In this document: piece by piece, positions 16,004 through 24,462 of the stretch
Position numbering within the stretch: position 1 is the first letter of the stretch
Layout of the letters: every line of letters starts with the position of its first letter
Origin: Sulfurovum sp.
Lineage (GTDB): Bacteria; Campylobacterota; Campylobacteria; Campylobacterales; Sulfurovaceae
Direction of reading: 5' to 3'
Assembly: GCA_027068435.1 (NCBI GenBank)
Contig: JAMOTA010000038.1
Span: 1-64,000, forward strand
Length of the DNA stretch: 64,000 bases
The notes under the pieces: model-generated
The model's database searches: none
Told to the model about the DNA's origin: nothing
What the model saw: only the letters and a program-made list of their open reading frames with translations
Translations under genes and position numbers: made by a program

Positions 16004-16924
16004 TTAGTTAATGTATGTTAAATGTTGAATATAATCAGGATTTTTGCCCGCAACTACATCAAAATATGCTGTTTGAAGTTTTTCTGTTATATCACCACGT
16101 GAACCATTACCAATAATACGTGCATCTACTTCACGGATAGGTGTTACTTCTGCAGCAGTACCTGTTAAAAATGCTTCATCTGCGATGTAAATCTCTTCAC
16201 GTGTAATTCGTCTTCTTATCACTTCAATACCCATATCAGTAGCTAAATCTATAATAGTTTGTTGAGTAATAGACTCTAAAGTATTGTCGCTAGGAGGAGA
16301 GATAAGTTTTCCATCTCTTACCATAAAGAAACAAGCACCTGATGCTTCTGCAATATAGCCTTGGTCATCTCTTAAAAGAGCTTCATCATAACCAGCTTCC
16401 ACTGCTTCATATTTTGCCATTTGAGAGTTAAGATAATTAGCTACAGCTTTTGCTTTACCCATGCCAGAAGTATTAGGTGTTCTTGTCATAGAAGAGACTT
16501 TTAAACGAATCCCTTTTCTAAGTCCCTCTTCACCAAGATATGCTCCCCACTCCCATGCAGAGATAGAGACATGTACAGGACACTCTTTATGGTAAAGACC
16601 CATTACTCCATAACCTAAGTAAACGAGAGGTCTAATGTATGCACCATCAAAAAGTTCATTCTCTTGTAGGAGTTTTACTTGTGCAGCGTTAAGTTCTTCT
16701 ACTGTATATGAAACATTCATTAAAGTCATTTTTGACGAATTAAGAAGTCTTTGCGTATGCTCTTTTAACTTAAAAATTGCACATCTTCCATCAACTGTTT
16801 TGTAAGCTTTTGTACCCTCTATCGCACCATTACCATAATGTAAAGTATGTGTTAAAACGTGTACCTTAGCTTCATCCCAAGGTGTAAGTTCACCATCCAT
16901 CCAAATATATTTTGCTTTGTTCAT
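16004..16924 (-). CDS. ilvE: Branched-chain amino acid aminotransferase
   Basis: PLP enzyme for the last step of isoleucine, valine and leucine synthesis. The PLP lysine lies in KAKAVANYLNSQ (near 159), and the family stretch GYIAEASGACFFMV is present. I start it at the ATG at 16924 (MNKAKYIWMDGEL), which has a GGAG ribosome site 9 bases upstream. The frame remains open to a TTG 12 codons earlier, but that has no ribosome site. The length is then 306 residues, the usual size. Confidence 0.95.
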   Translation of the reverse strand: MNKAKYIWMDGELTPWDEAKVHVLTHTLHYGNGAIEGTKAYKTVDGRCAIFKLKEHTQRLLNSSKMTLMNVSYTVEELNAAQVKLLQENELFDGAYIRPLVYLGYGVMGLYHKECPVHVSISAWEWGAYLGEEGLRKGIRLKVSSMTRTPNTSGMGKAKAVANYLNSQMAKYEAVEAGYDEALLRDDQGYIAEASGACFFMVRDGKLISPPSDNTLESITQQTIIDLATDMGIEVIRRRITREEIYIADEAFLTGTAAEVTPIREVDARIIGNGSRGDITEKLQTAYFDVVAGKNPDYIQHLTYIN

Positions 16925-17044
16925 TTTTATTTGCTCCAAGACATACCCATAGGTAGCCAAAATTAATAGATTATTCTAGCTAAATTGTTGTTAATAGTTG
17001 GTTATGCAAAGCGAAGGAAAATTCCTATAAATAATGATAGAAAT

Positions 17045-17066
17045 ATGATATGGTTTCCCGTATCAT
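17045..17066. promoter_or_regulatory. Short inverted repeat before the 51-residue gene
   Basis: ATGATA and TATCAT are separated by 10 bases about 25 bases ahead of the small gene at 17090. It could be an operator or an mRNA hairpin near the ribosome site; the arms are short, so the support is modest. Confidence 0.3.
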
Positions 17067-17089
17067 ACATATTGTAAAGGAGAATAGAA

Positions 17090-17245
17090 ATGTTAATTTC
17101 ACCAATGACAGATGCAGTACCAAGTATTTTTGCTACATTAAATCAGGGGCCATTGACTCTAACCATCTTTTTACATACGGTAATTATTTTACCTATCTTT
17201 TGGATTTATAAGCAAGAAAAAAAGAGATTAGAGGCAGAACTATAA
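17090..17245 (+). CDS. Small single-pass membrane protein upstream of nirS
   Basis: A 51-residue ORF with a strong AAAGGAG ribosome site. It begins MLISPMTDAVPSIFATLNQG, carries one membrane segment (about residues 21-40), then a charged tail YKQEKKRLEAEL. I do not recognise a family. It lies 200 bases before the nitrite reductase and ends at a perfect palindrome, so it is a separate unit; whether it serves denitrification is unknown. Confidence 0.65.
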   Translation: MLISPMTDAVPSIFATLNQGPLTLTIFLHTVIILPIFWIYKQEKKRLEAEL

Positions 17246-17257
17246 TAATTATAAGTT

Positions 17258-17303
17258 AAGATTGATTTTAATCAATCTTGCTTTTATTGATTAATGATAT
17301 ACT
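17258..17303 (+). promoter_or_regulatory. FNR/CRP-family site and -10 box of nirS
   Basis: TTGAT-TTTA-ATCAA at 17262-17275 is a perfect match to the FNR consensus. After 22 bases comes TATACT at 17298-17303, which puts the site at about -41.5 from a start near 17310, the class II position. The same bases sit inside a longer perfect palindrome (10-bp arms, 17258-17279) followed by TTTTATT, so the site may also terminate the small upstream gene. Confidence 0.7.
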
Positions 17304-17446
17304 TATCTGGTATTTTGAGAAAATTACAAGCTTAAGTTGTCTTTCTATAGTGAAGAGAGACTCATGATTTTATCGAAAATATTTAGGAAATAGCATTTGC
17401 TTTTTTATATACTAAATATTTATTACGATAACAAAAAGGAGAATAA

Positions 17447-19159
17447 ATGAAATTAAATAAACTTTTAGGTTTAGCAGTAGCATCAAGTTTTGCAGCTACT
17501 ATGGCTATTGCTGGTACGTCAAACATGGATTTTGCTAAGAAATTTGAGAAAGAGTGTCAAGGGTGTCATGGACCTATCCACCAGGGTGGTGTTGGATCAG
17601 ATCTTAGACCTAAAGCACTTAAAAAACAAGAGGCTCATGTACTTGTAGAAAAAATCTTAAATGGTGTAGATAATACTGCAATGCCAGCATGGAATACAAC
17701 TTTTTCTAAAGATGATGCTGCAGGAATGATTGATTGGTTGATGGATTGGAAAAATACTGTTGAACTTACACTTAATCTTGATGAAGTTAAAAAATCTTGG
17801 ACTAAATTAGCTGATAGAGAAGCTTTAGCTAAAAAATATCCAAAACCAACAGAAGTAAAATCTGTATTAGATATTACTTTTGCAACAGAGAGAGATGCAT
17901 CTTTAGTTGACTTTATTGATTCAACTACAGGTAAAGTACTTTCACGTCACAAAGCTGGATTTGCAGTTCACGTAACAGTAACAAACAAAAAGAACCCAAG
18001 ATATGCTTACTCTATCTCTCGTTCAGGTAAGTTAACTATGTTTGATATTGCTGCTCCAGGACAACCTGCATTGGCAACAGTACAAGTTGGTCAAGAGTCA
18101 AGAGGACTTGCAGTTTCTCCAGATGGTAAATATGTAATCGCTGGTAACTATAACCCAGGTGGTGCAGTACTATGTGATGCAATGACACTTGAGCCACTAA
18201 AAGCATATGACACAAGTCGTGTTATCGATCCTGATGGACAAATTGGTCCTTCACGTGTTGCATCTTTAGCTGATACTCCTTATGGACCATACTTTGCAAT
18301 GGCTCTTAAAGATGCTGGTCATACTTATATTATTGATTACTCTAAGCCTAATTTTCCAATTGTTGGAGATATTCCAAATATTGGTAAAATCCTCCATGAT
18401 GCATTCTTAAATGAAGATGAAGGTGAAGATTTTGGTAGATACTTTATGATTGCTTCTCAAGGTTCTGATGTAGTTGGTATTGTTGACTTTAAAGAGAAAA
18501 ATCTTGCTGCAAAAGTACATACAGGTAAGAAATCTAAGCCACATCCAGGTCAAGGTTCTTCATGGTACTCAAAAGGACAAGGAAAACAACTTCACGCTAC
18601 AGTTAGTATGAATATTGGTTCTGTTGTAATTTGGGATTCATCTTGGAAAGTAGTTAAAAAAGTTAAAACTGCTGGTGGTGGACTATTTATCGGTACGGCA
18701 CATGATACTCCATACCTATGGGCTGACTGTGTACTTGGTAAACCAGCTAAATATAATGAAGTTCACTTAATTAATAAAGATACTTTAGAGACTGACAGAA
18801 TTATTAAAGTTGGTAAGAAAAAAGGTCAATTAATTGATGCTAAGACTAAAAAAGTACTTCAAGAGTGGGATACTACACAACATGCAAAAATTGCTGTTAA
18901 TGAAAAAGTATTTGGTAAAGAGAAAATTATGCCTATGCCAACTAAGCTTGGTGCTGTAGTGAAAAACCCTGTTCAACCAAGACTTCTTCACGCAGAGCCT
19001 GCTAATCATGGTGAGTGGACAATGATTTCTGAGTGGACAACTGGTAGAATTGGTATCTACGAGTCTAAAACAGGTAAGTTTGTTAAATATATCAATAACT
19101 TAACAACTCCTACATTTACATACTCAGTTGAGCACAGACAACATATCCCTGGAGCTTAA
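17447..19159 (+). CDS. nirS: Cytochrome cd1 nitrite reductase
   Basis: Periplasmic enzyme that reduces nitrite to nitric oxide. It has a Sec signal peptide (about 1-22), a class I heme c domain with CQGCH (C37, C40, H41) and Met near 79, then the heme d1 beta-propeller. The d1 ligand His is in FAVHVTV (H175), and the two distal pocket His residues are in ILHDAF (H317) and KPHPGQG (H366). The 570-residue length and domain order fit NirS better than NirF (no heme c), though NirN-like relatives are similar. None of the genes for d1 heme synthesis are adjacent. The promoter has an FNR-type site. Confidence 0.85.
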   Translation: MKLNKLLGLAVASSFAATMAIAGTSNMDFAKKFEKECQGCHGPIHQGGVGSDLRPKALKKQEAHVLVEKILNGVDNTAMPAWNTTFSKDDAAGMIDWLMDWKNTVELTLNLDEVKKSWTKLADREALAKKYPKPTEVKSVLDITFATERDASLVDFIDSTTGKVLSRHKAGFAVHVTVTNKKNPRYAYSISRSGKLTMFDIAAPGQPALATVQVGQESRGLAVSPDGKYVIAGNYNPGGAVLCDAMTLEPLKAYDTSRVIDPDGQIGPSRVASLADTPYGPYFAMALKDAGHTYIIDYSKPNFPIVGDIPNIGKILHDAFLNEDEGEDFGRYFMIASQGSDVVGIVDFKEKNLAAKVHTGKKSKPHPGQGSSWYSKGQGKQLHATVSMNIGSVVIWDSSWKVVKKVKTAGGGLFIGTAHDTPYLWADCVLGKPAKYNEVHLINKDTLETDRIIKVGKKKGQLIDAKTKKVLQEWDTTQHAKIAVNEKVFGKEKIMPMPTKLGAVVKNPVQPRLLHAEPANHGEWTMISEWTTGRIGIYESKTGKFVKYINNLTTPTFTYSVEHRQHIPGA

Positions 19160-19196
19160 TTACCACTTTACTCTCTCCTCTTTGGAGGGGGTAATT
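19158..19196 (+). terminator. Imperfect hairpin after nirS
   Basis: AATTACC near the nirS stop pairs with GGTAATT about 25 bases later, with an inner CTCC / GGAG pair. It is a plausible but imperfect terminator or 3' stabiliser. Confidence 0.4.
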
Positions 19197-19307
19197 AAAA
19201 TCAATAACTTTCCCTTTTTTCAATCTAAACATATTAAAATAATTTAAGTAAAAAGACTAAGAAGATAAATCTGACATTTTTGGACTTTTTTTAGGTATAA
19301 TTTTTTG

Positions 19308-19370
19308 TCTTAGTGACAAACACCTAGTGTTAAAGGGGAGACCTATCATTATAGAGCATAATGATAGTTT
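19308..19370 (+). ncRNA. Candidate small RNA between nirS and 19388
   Basis: A TATAAT box at 19296-19301 preceded by a T-rich stretch, no ORF, and about 35 bases on a perfect 10-bp hairpin CTATCATTAT / ATAATGATAG (19343-19367) ending in TTT. The region between holds AACAC-CTA-GTGTT and AAAGGGGAGA, an exposed purine stretch that could pair with a ribosome region. This is a structural guess; it could also be unused promoter sequence. Confidence 0.35.
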
Positions 19371-19375
19371 AATTA

Positions 19376-19397
19376 AAAAGCTTATCTTTAAGCTTTT
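19376..19397 (-). terminator. Terminator of the 19388-19729 gene
   Basis: On the minus strand AAAAGCTT and AAGCTTTT form an 8-bp stem overlapping the stop codon, followed by TTAATT. Its stem is A+T-rich. Confidence 0.5.
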
Positions 19398-19729
19398 GGT
19401 TCAGATAAAAAAGATAATGTAAGTGTATCTATATTATCAATCAATTTTTGACTCACATAAAGTTTTACACTATGGAAAAGACATAACTCACCACAATAGT
19501 TAATACCTAAAATAAAAGTATAATCTCCAAATGAGTATCTTTTTAACCCTACTGGTGTAGGTTTATTTGAAGATGACTCAATTTTAAAACAGATTTCATT
19601 AGGAAAGTTTTGTTCATGCTTCTCTGTATCTTTAATATGTACTTTACCTAAGTTTGACGTGATTTGAACAGATAATTTGTTATCTAGTTCATGAATTCGG
19701 ATATTATAAGGTCCGTAATTAACTTGCAT
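19388..19729 (-). CDS. Hypothetical protein, 113 residues
   Basis: No signal peptide or membrane segment; the sequence reads as alternating beta strands (for example LSVQITSNLGKVHI) and contains two Cys in GINYCGELCLFH. I do not recognise a family. The start ATG has an AAGGAATT ribosome site. It is 54 bases downstream of the next minus-strand gene, and both could form a small operon. Confidence 0.65.
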   Translation of the reverse strand: MQVNYGPYNIRIHELDNKLSVQITSNLGKVHIKDTEKHEQNFPNEICFKIESSSNKPTPVGLKRYSFGDYTFILGINYCGELCLFHSVKLYVSQKLIDNIDTLTLSFLSEPKA

Positions 19730-19783
19730 TGTAATTCCTTGTATAGTTTTATTTTTGCGTTAGTATAGCAAAATTATTGTTAT

Positions 19784-19999
19784 CTAGTCGTATTTTTTAA
19801 ATTGTTCTAACCACTCTTTGTCCTCTTGACTTAACTTACCCACTCTTTCTAAAAGTTTTGTTTTAGTGTTTATAAGGTCATCTATAGACAAGTAAGTTAG
19901 TAGGGTAGGGTTAATGGTTGGTTCATCTCTCCCATACGCAATAAGCTTTTCTATATCAATAAGTAATTCTTCTTTGGTTTGTTTAGTTTGTATATTCAT
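19784..19999 (-). CDS. Small hypothetical protein, 71 residues
   Basis: A soluble, highly charged helical protein with no recognised domain; the second half (LLERVGKLSQEDKEWLEQFKK, split here as LLERVGKLSQ and EDKEWLEQF) would form an amphipathic helix. It is divergent from bcp with a 36-base gap, so the two starts share a promoter region. No function can be assigned. Confidence 0.6.
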   Translation of the reverse strand: MNIQTKQTKEELLIDIEKLIAYGRDEPTINPTLLTYLSIDDLINTKTKLLERVGKLSQEDKEWLEQFKKYD

Positions 20000-20035
20000 T
20001 CTGTTATACTATCAAAAAAATTATAAGGACTTACT

Positions 20036-20518
20036 ATGTTAGAAGATGGATTAGAAATTGGTGTAACTGCACCAGAGTTTTGCGTGCCAAATCAAGATGA
20101 AGAGGAGATATGCTTAAGAGATATAAAAGGTTCATGGATTATTCTATACTTTTATCCTAAAGACAATACTCCAGGGTGTACAACTCAAGCATGTGGTTTT
20201 ACAGAAGCACTTCCAAATTTTGAAGCACTTGATGCTATGATTTTGGGTGTAAGTCCAGATAGTCCAAAAAAACATAGAAATTTTATAGAAAAAAAATCAC
20301 TTAAAATCACTTTACTTTCAGATGAAGAGAAAGAGTTATGTGGTGCGTATGGTGTATGGCAATTGAAAAAGTTCATGGGGAAAGAGTATATGGGAGTGGT
20401 ACGTAGTACATTTATTATTAATCCTGAAGGTGTAATCGCTGCTCAATGGTCTAAAGTAAAAGTAAAAGGACATGTAGAAGAGGTGGAATCAACGCTTAAA
20501 AGTTTACAAGAAGCATAA
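20036..20518 (+). CDS. bcp: Thiol peroxidase of the Bcp/PrxQ type
   Basis: Peroxiredoxin that reduces hydroperoxides using thioredoxin. The peroxidatic Cys is C48 in NTPGCTTQAC and the resolving Cys is C53, five residues on, as in PrxQ proteins. It is 160 residues long and has no signal peptide, so it is cytoplasmic. It is likely to be recycled by the TrxA/TrxB pair encoded at 10578-11968. Confidence 0.93.
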   Translation: MLEDGLEIGVTAPEFCVPNQDEEEICLRDIKGSWIILYFYPKDNTPGCTTQACGFTEALPNFEALDAMILGVSPDSPKKHRNFIEKKSLKITLLSDEEKELCGAYGVWQLKKFMGKEYMGVVRSTFIINPEGVIAAQWSKVKVKGHVEEVESTLKSLQEA

Positions 20519-20560
20519 GTATGTTAATATTCTGTTAACTAAACTGTAAAAAGGTAGAAA

Positions 20561-21337
20561 ATGAATAAAATAGTATTATCAGTAGCAACTATGGCTATGA
20601 TGGCAACAGCAGCAAATGCTGGAAAAAATACAGCACCAGCAGATACAGTAATTATAGAGATTCCTGAGCAAATTATAATAGAGGAATCATCACTCTATAC
20701 AGCAGGATTTAAAGTAGGTACACTAGGTCTAGGAGCAGAGTTCTCTGTTCCTCTAAATGATTCTTTTAGCGTACGTGCTAGTGTAAGTGGATTTAGTTAC
20801 AGTAAAGATGATACCTATGAAGAAGATGATACAGAATTAGCTTATGATGCAACTATTGATTTGTTAACGGCAGGTTTATTATTAGACTATTATCCTATGC
20901 AGAGCAGTCAATTCCGTATCACAGCAGGTGCATACTACAATGGAAATGGTTTTGACGGAATCGTAGAGCCTACAGGTAGTACATATACAATCAATAATAT
21001 TGAATATCAAGCAGATTTAGTAGAAACAATTTCTGCCGAGACAGTTTTTGATGATGTCGCACCATACATCGGTATTGGTTGGGGAAATAAAGGAACAGAA
21101 TCAGGGTGGAGTTTCTCTATAGATGTGGGTGCAATGTATCATGGAGAAGCTGAACTTAATGTAGTTCCAGAAAAAGGTGTTAATACTCCTTCTAGTGGTA
21201 TGACTGACGATCAGTTTGATATAGAGTATGCAAATTTTGAAACAGCACTTGAAGATGAAACAAAAGATGCTCAAGATGATATAAATGATTTTCAGTGGTA
21301 CCCTGTTATTATGGTTGGTGTAACTTATACATTTTAA
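20561..21337 (+). CDS. Predicted outer-membrane or periplasmic beta-barrel protein
   Basis: A 258-residue protein with a Sec signal peptide (MKKIV-like start, cleavage after about residue 20 at NAG) and repeated amphipathic strands ending in an aromatic residue (VGVTYTF), as in small outer-membrane barrels. Loops are rich in Asp and Glu. No specific family is recognised. It ends at a good hairpin, so it is a single-gene unit. Confidence 0.7.
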   Translation: MNKIVLSVATMAMMATAANAGKNTAPADTVIIEIPEQIIIEESSLYTAGFKVGTLGLGAEFSVPLNDSFSVRASVSGFSYSKDDTYEEDDTELAYDATIDLLTAGLLLDYYPMQSSQFRITAGAYYNGNGFDGIVEPTGSTYTINNIEYQADLVETISAETVFDDVAPYIGIGWGNKGTESGWSFSIDVGAMYHGEAELNVVPEKGVNTPSSGMTDDQFDIEYANFETALEDETKDAQDDINDFQWYPVIMVGVTYTF

Positions 21338-21344
21338 CCTCTCT

Positions 21345-21368
21345 TACCTACAGTTTATACTGTAGGTA
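21345..21368 (+). terminator. Terminator after the beta-barrel gene
   Basis: A perfect 10-bp stem TACCTACAGT / ACTGTAGGTA with a 4-base loop, 7 bases after the stop; the following sequence is pyrimidine-rich. Confidence 0.75.
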
Positions 21369-21420
21369 GATTCAATCTTCCTCCTTCCCTTTTTTCATCT
21401 TTTTTTAAACATAATTTCGA

Positions 21421-21622
21421 TATAATTTTGCTCCTTATTCTCTCGTGGGTAATGGAAATACACATGTAGTTATTCCTTGCACGGTTGTGTCATTCTTTTT
21501 TAGGGTGAACATTGAGGACTACAGCGGATTAAACCTAGTGATGAAGCAAAATGTGCTTTTAACGAAATTTTTATACAAAATGTATTGAAAATTTTATTAT
21601 GATTATATGTCAAGGAGACAAA
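21421..21622 (+). promoter_or_regulatory. rpsB promoter and long 5' leader
   Basis: TATAAT at 21421-21426 would start transcription near 21433, leaving an untranslated leader of about 190 bases before rpsB. Leaders of ribosomal-protein genes often bind the protein for feedback; the S2 leader element known in Gammaproteobacteria is not recognisable here. Local pairing such as AAGCA / TGCTT near 21545-21560 is visible, but no confident fold was derived. Confidence 0.5.
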
Positions 21623-22498
21623 ATGGTAACAATGAAAGACTTACTCGAATGTGGTGTACACTTCGGACACCAAACTAGAAGATGGAATCCAAAAATGAAA
21701 AAATTTATTTTCGGTGCTAGAAAAAACATCTATATTATCGATCTTCAAAAAACACTTAGATACTTTAAATATACTTACAATGTGGTAAGAGATGCAGCAG
21801 CTGAAGGACAAACAGTTCTTTTCGTAGGTACTAAAAAACAAGCACGTTCAGCAGTAAAAGAGCATGCAGAGAGATGTGGTATGCCTTACGTTGCTACAAG
21901 ATGGTTAGGTGGAATGTTAACAAACTACCCAACAATGAAAAAATCTATCAGAAAACTTGAAATTATCGAGCAGATGCAAGAGAATGGTCAACTTGATATG
22001 TTGACAAAAAAAGAAGCATTAATGCTTTTAAGAAAAAAAGAAAAATTAACTTCATACCTAGAAGGTTTCAGACACATGAAAAAACTTCCAGATATGATGT
22101 TTGTTGTAGATGCTGTTAAAGAGCATATTGCGGTTAAAGAAGCAAAAAGAATGGGAATGAAAGTAATTGCACCACTAGATACTAACTGTGATCCAGATGT
22201 AATTGATTACCCAATTCCAGGAAATGATGATGCTATTCGTTCAATCAACCTTTTCTGTAGAGAGATGGCTGAAGCTATCATCGAAGGTAAAGCAGCATAC
22301 GCTGAAGCTAATGGTGTAGATGCTGAAGAGGTATCTGCAAATGATGAAATGGTAGCAGAGATGACTGCTGAAGTTAAAGAAGAAGCAGCTGCTGCAACAG
22401 ATGCAGACGTAGCTAAACTTGTAGAAGAGAAAGCAACAACAGTAGTAGAAGAAACAACTGAAACTGAAGCACCAGCTAAAGAAGAGGCGGGAGCGTAG
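21623..22498 (+). CDS. rpsB: 30S ribosomal protein S2
   Basis: Ribosomal protein of the small subunit. The N-terminal [19 protein letters not shown] and the FVGTKKQAR stretch are highly conserved. I place the start at ATG 21623 (MVTMKDLL), 8 codons after the first in-frame ATG, because CAAGGAGACAAA directly precedes it and it matches S2 alignments. The C terminus has an Ala/Glu-rich tail (about 235-291) beyond the core, as seen in other Campylobacterota. tsf starts 2 bases later. Confidence 0.96.
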   Translation: MVTMKDLLECGVHFGHQTRRWNPKMKKFIFGARKNIYIIDLQKTLRYFKYTYNVVRDAAAEGQTVLFVGTKKQARSAVKEHAERCGMPYVATRWLGGMLTNYPTMKKSIRKLEIIEQMQENGQLDMLTKKEALMLLRKKEKLTSYLEGFRHMKKLPDMMFVVDAVKEHIAVKEAKRMGMKVIAPLDTNCDPDVIDYPIPGNDDAIRSINLFCREMAEAIIEGKAAYAEANGVDAEEVSANDEMVAEMTAEVKEEAAAATDADVAKLVEEKATTVVEETTETEAPAKEEAGA

Positions 22499-22500
22499 TT

Positions 22501-23565
22501 ATGGCAAATTTCGGACCAAAAGATATTAAAAAACTTAGAGAGATGACTGATGCAGGAATGATGGACTGTAAAAAAGCACTTTCTGCGTCTGATGGAGATA
22601 TGGACAAAGCTGTTGCATGGCTTAGAGATCAAGGTATGGGTGCTGCAGCTAAAAAAGCTGGTAAAGTAGCTGCTGAAGGTTCTATTGCCGTTAAAGTTGA
22701 TGGTAAAAAAGCAGCAATTGTTGAAGTTAACTCTCAAACAGACTTTGTCGCACAAAATGATAAGTTTTTAGCAGTAATGTCAGATGTTATTAACCATGCA
22801 TTTGATAACAGTATTGCTGATGCTGATGCTATTAATGCTTCTACTATCAATGGTGAGTCATTTGCAGAGTATCTTTCTCAGCAAATTGCAACTATTGGTG
22901 AAAAGCTTGTAGTAAGAAGATCAGCACTTATCGATGCAGATGAGAATACAGCTGTAAATGGATATGTTCACTCTAACAAGCAAAATGGTGTTATTATCGA
23001 AGCTAAATGTGATTCTGCTGCAACAGCAGAAGCGATGACTCCAGTACTTAAAGAGATTGCTATGCATGCGGCTGCTATGAGTCCATCTACACTATCTTAT
23101 AAAGACTTTGATGCTACATTTGTAGCAGAAGAGACTAAAGGTAGAATTGTTGCTATTGAAAAAGAGAATGAAGAACTTTTACGTTTAGGTAAAACACTTA
23201 AAAATGTTCCTACTTACATCTCTATGAGCCAATTGACTGAAGATGTTATGGCAGAGGCCGAAGCTACACTTAAAGCAGAACTTGCCGCAGAGGGTAAACC
23301 AGAAAAAATCTGGGACAGAATTCTTCCAGGTAAAATAGCAAGATTTATCGCAGACAATACAACACTTGACCAAGAGCAATGTCTTCTTGATCAAAACTTT
23401 GTAATGGATGACAGTAAAACTGTTGCTCAATACATTGAAGAAAAAGCAAAAGCTGCTGGTGGTACAGCAGAAATCACAAGCTTCACAAGACTTGAAGTAG
23501 GTGAAGGCATTGAAGTAGTAGAAGAAGATTTTGCTGCAGAAGTTGCTGCACAAATGGGTAAATAA
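22501..23565 (+). CDS. tsf: Elongation factor Ts
   Basis: Guanine nucleotide exchange factor for EF-Tu. The N-terminal LREMTDAGMMDCKKAL and the TDFVAQND motif that contacts EF-Tu are clear. At 354 residues it is longer than the E. coli protein, in line with the long form of Campylobacterota. The pair rpsB-tsf is the common order, ending at a strong terminator. Confidence 0.97.
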   Translation: MANFGPKDIKKLREMTDAGMMDCKKALSASDGDMDKAVAWLRDQGMGAAAKKAGKVAAEGSIAVKVDGKKAAIVEVNSQTDFVAQNDKFLAVMSDVINHAFDNSIADADAINASTINGESFAEYLSQQIATIGEKLVVRRSALIDADENTAVNGYVHSNKQNGVIIEAKCDSAATAEAMTPVLKEIAMHAAAMSPSTLSYKDFDATFVAEETKGRIVAIEKENEELLRLGKTLKNVPTYISMSQLTEDVMAEAEATLKAELAAEGKPEKIWDRILPGKIARFIADNTTLDQEQCLLDQNFVMDDSKTVAQYIEEKAKAAGGTAEITSFTRLEVGEGIEVVEEDFAAEVAAQMGK

Positions 23566-23584
23566 TCTACTGATTATACCTTTC

Positions 23585-23605
23585 GACCTAGGGTTTTCCT
23601 AGGTC
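23585..23605 (+). terminator. Rho-independent terminator after tsf
   Basis: A perfect 8-bp stem GACCTAGG / CCTAGGTC with a 5-base loop followed by TCTCTTTTCTC. Confidence 0.8.
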
Positions 23606-23696
23606 TCTCTTTTCTCTCTCATTAATTTTTCTACAATCTACACTAATCATACTTTTTATGTTAAAATAACAACAATTAATTTAAAGGTATCTATTT

Positions 23697-24347
23697 ATGT
23701 CACAACCTCTTTTAGAAGCTAATAATATCTCTCATAGTTTTGATACACTTCTGTTTTCAGAGGTTAATTTTTCTCTAAACCCTTCGCAAAGTATTGCTAT
23801 TATAGGACGTAGTGGTTCTGGTAAGTCAACACTTATGCATATTTTTTCAACATTTATAAAACCTAAATGTGGAGTAGTTAAACTTTTTAATAAAGAGTTA
23901 TATACACAAGATGATGAATCTATAGAGTTACTTCGTCGTTATGATATAGGGATTATTTTTCAGTTTCATTACCTTTTTAAAGGGATGACAGCTATGCAAA
24001 ATGTTGAAGTAGCAACCATGCTTTCTGGAGGAGATATAAAAGAGAGTCTTTTAGAAAAACTAGAGATAAAAGAGTTGATGCATCAAAAGATTAGTGAACT
24101 CTCAGGTGGAGAGCAACAGCGTATCTCTATAGCAAGGGTATTAAGTAAATCCCCGCGTATTATATTTGCTGATGAACCTACAGGTAACTTAGATAACGAT
24201 ACAGCAAAACTTGTGATGGATGTTCTCCTTGATTATATAGAAGAGACAGGTGCAGGACTTTTACTTGTAACTCATGATGAAACCATGGCAAAGCTATGCT
24301 CACAAATTTATAAACTTGAAGGGAATACTTTAATAAATCAAAGTTAA
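23697..24347 (+). CDS. LolD/MacB-type ABC transporter ATPase
   Basis: Cytoplasmic ATPase subunit, 216 residues. Walker A GRSGSGKST is at 37-45, the signature LSGGEQQ at 135-141 and Walker B IIFADE at 155-160. The sequence class is that of LolD, which drives lipoprotein release to the outer membrane, but MacB- and FtsE-like relatives look much the same. No permease gene is adjacent, so its membrane partner (such as LolC/E) must be elsewhere. Confidence 0.82.
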   Translation: MSQPLLEANNISHSFDTLLFSEVNFSLNPSQSIAIIGRSGSGKSTLMHIFSTFIKPKCGVVKLFNKELYTQDDESIELLRRYDIGIIFQFHYLFKGMTAMQNVEVATMLSGGDIKESLLEKLEIKELMHQKISELSGGEQQRISIARVLSKSPRIIFADEPTGNLDNDTAKLVMDVLLDYIEETGAGLLLVTHDETMAKLCSQIYKLEGNTLINQS

Positions 24348-24462
24348 TGACTACTTCAAAATAAACTTCTTTAGTTATTAGCACTTTTTTGACACATTTT
24401 ATATGTATAATAATAATATATAACTTTATCTAAAGTATAAAAAATTATTTATTAAGGGGTTA

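Noticed and set aside
16925-16960. Longer ilvE from an upstream TTG
   Set aside because: It has no ribosome site, while the ATG at 16924 has GGAG at the right distance and matches the family's usual start.
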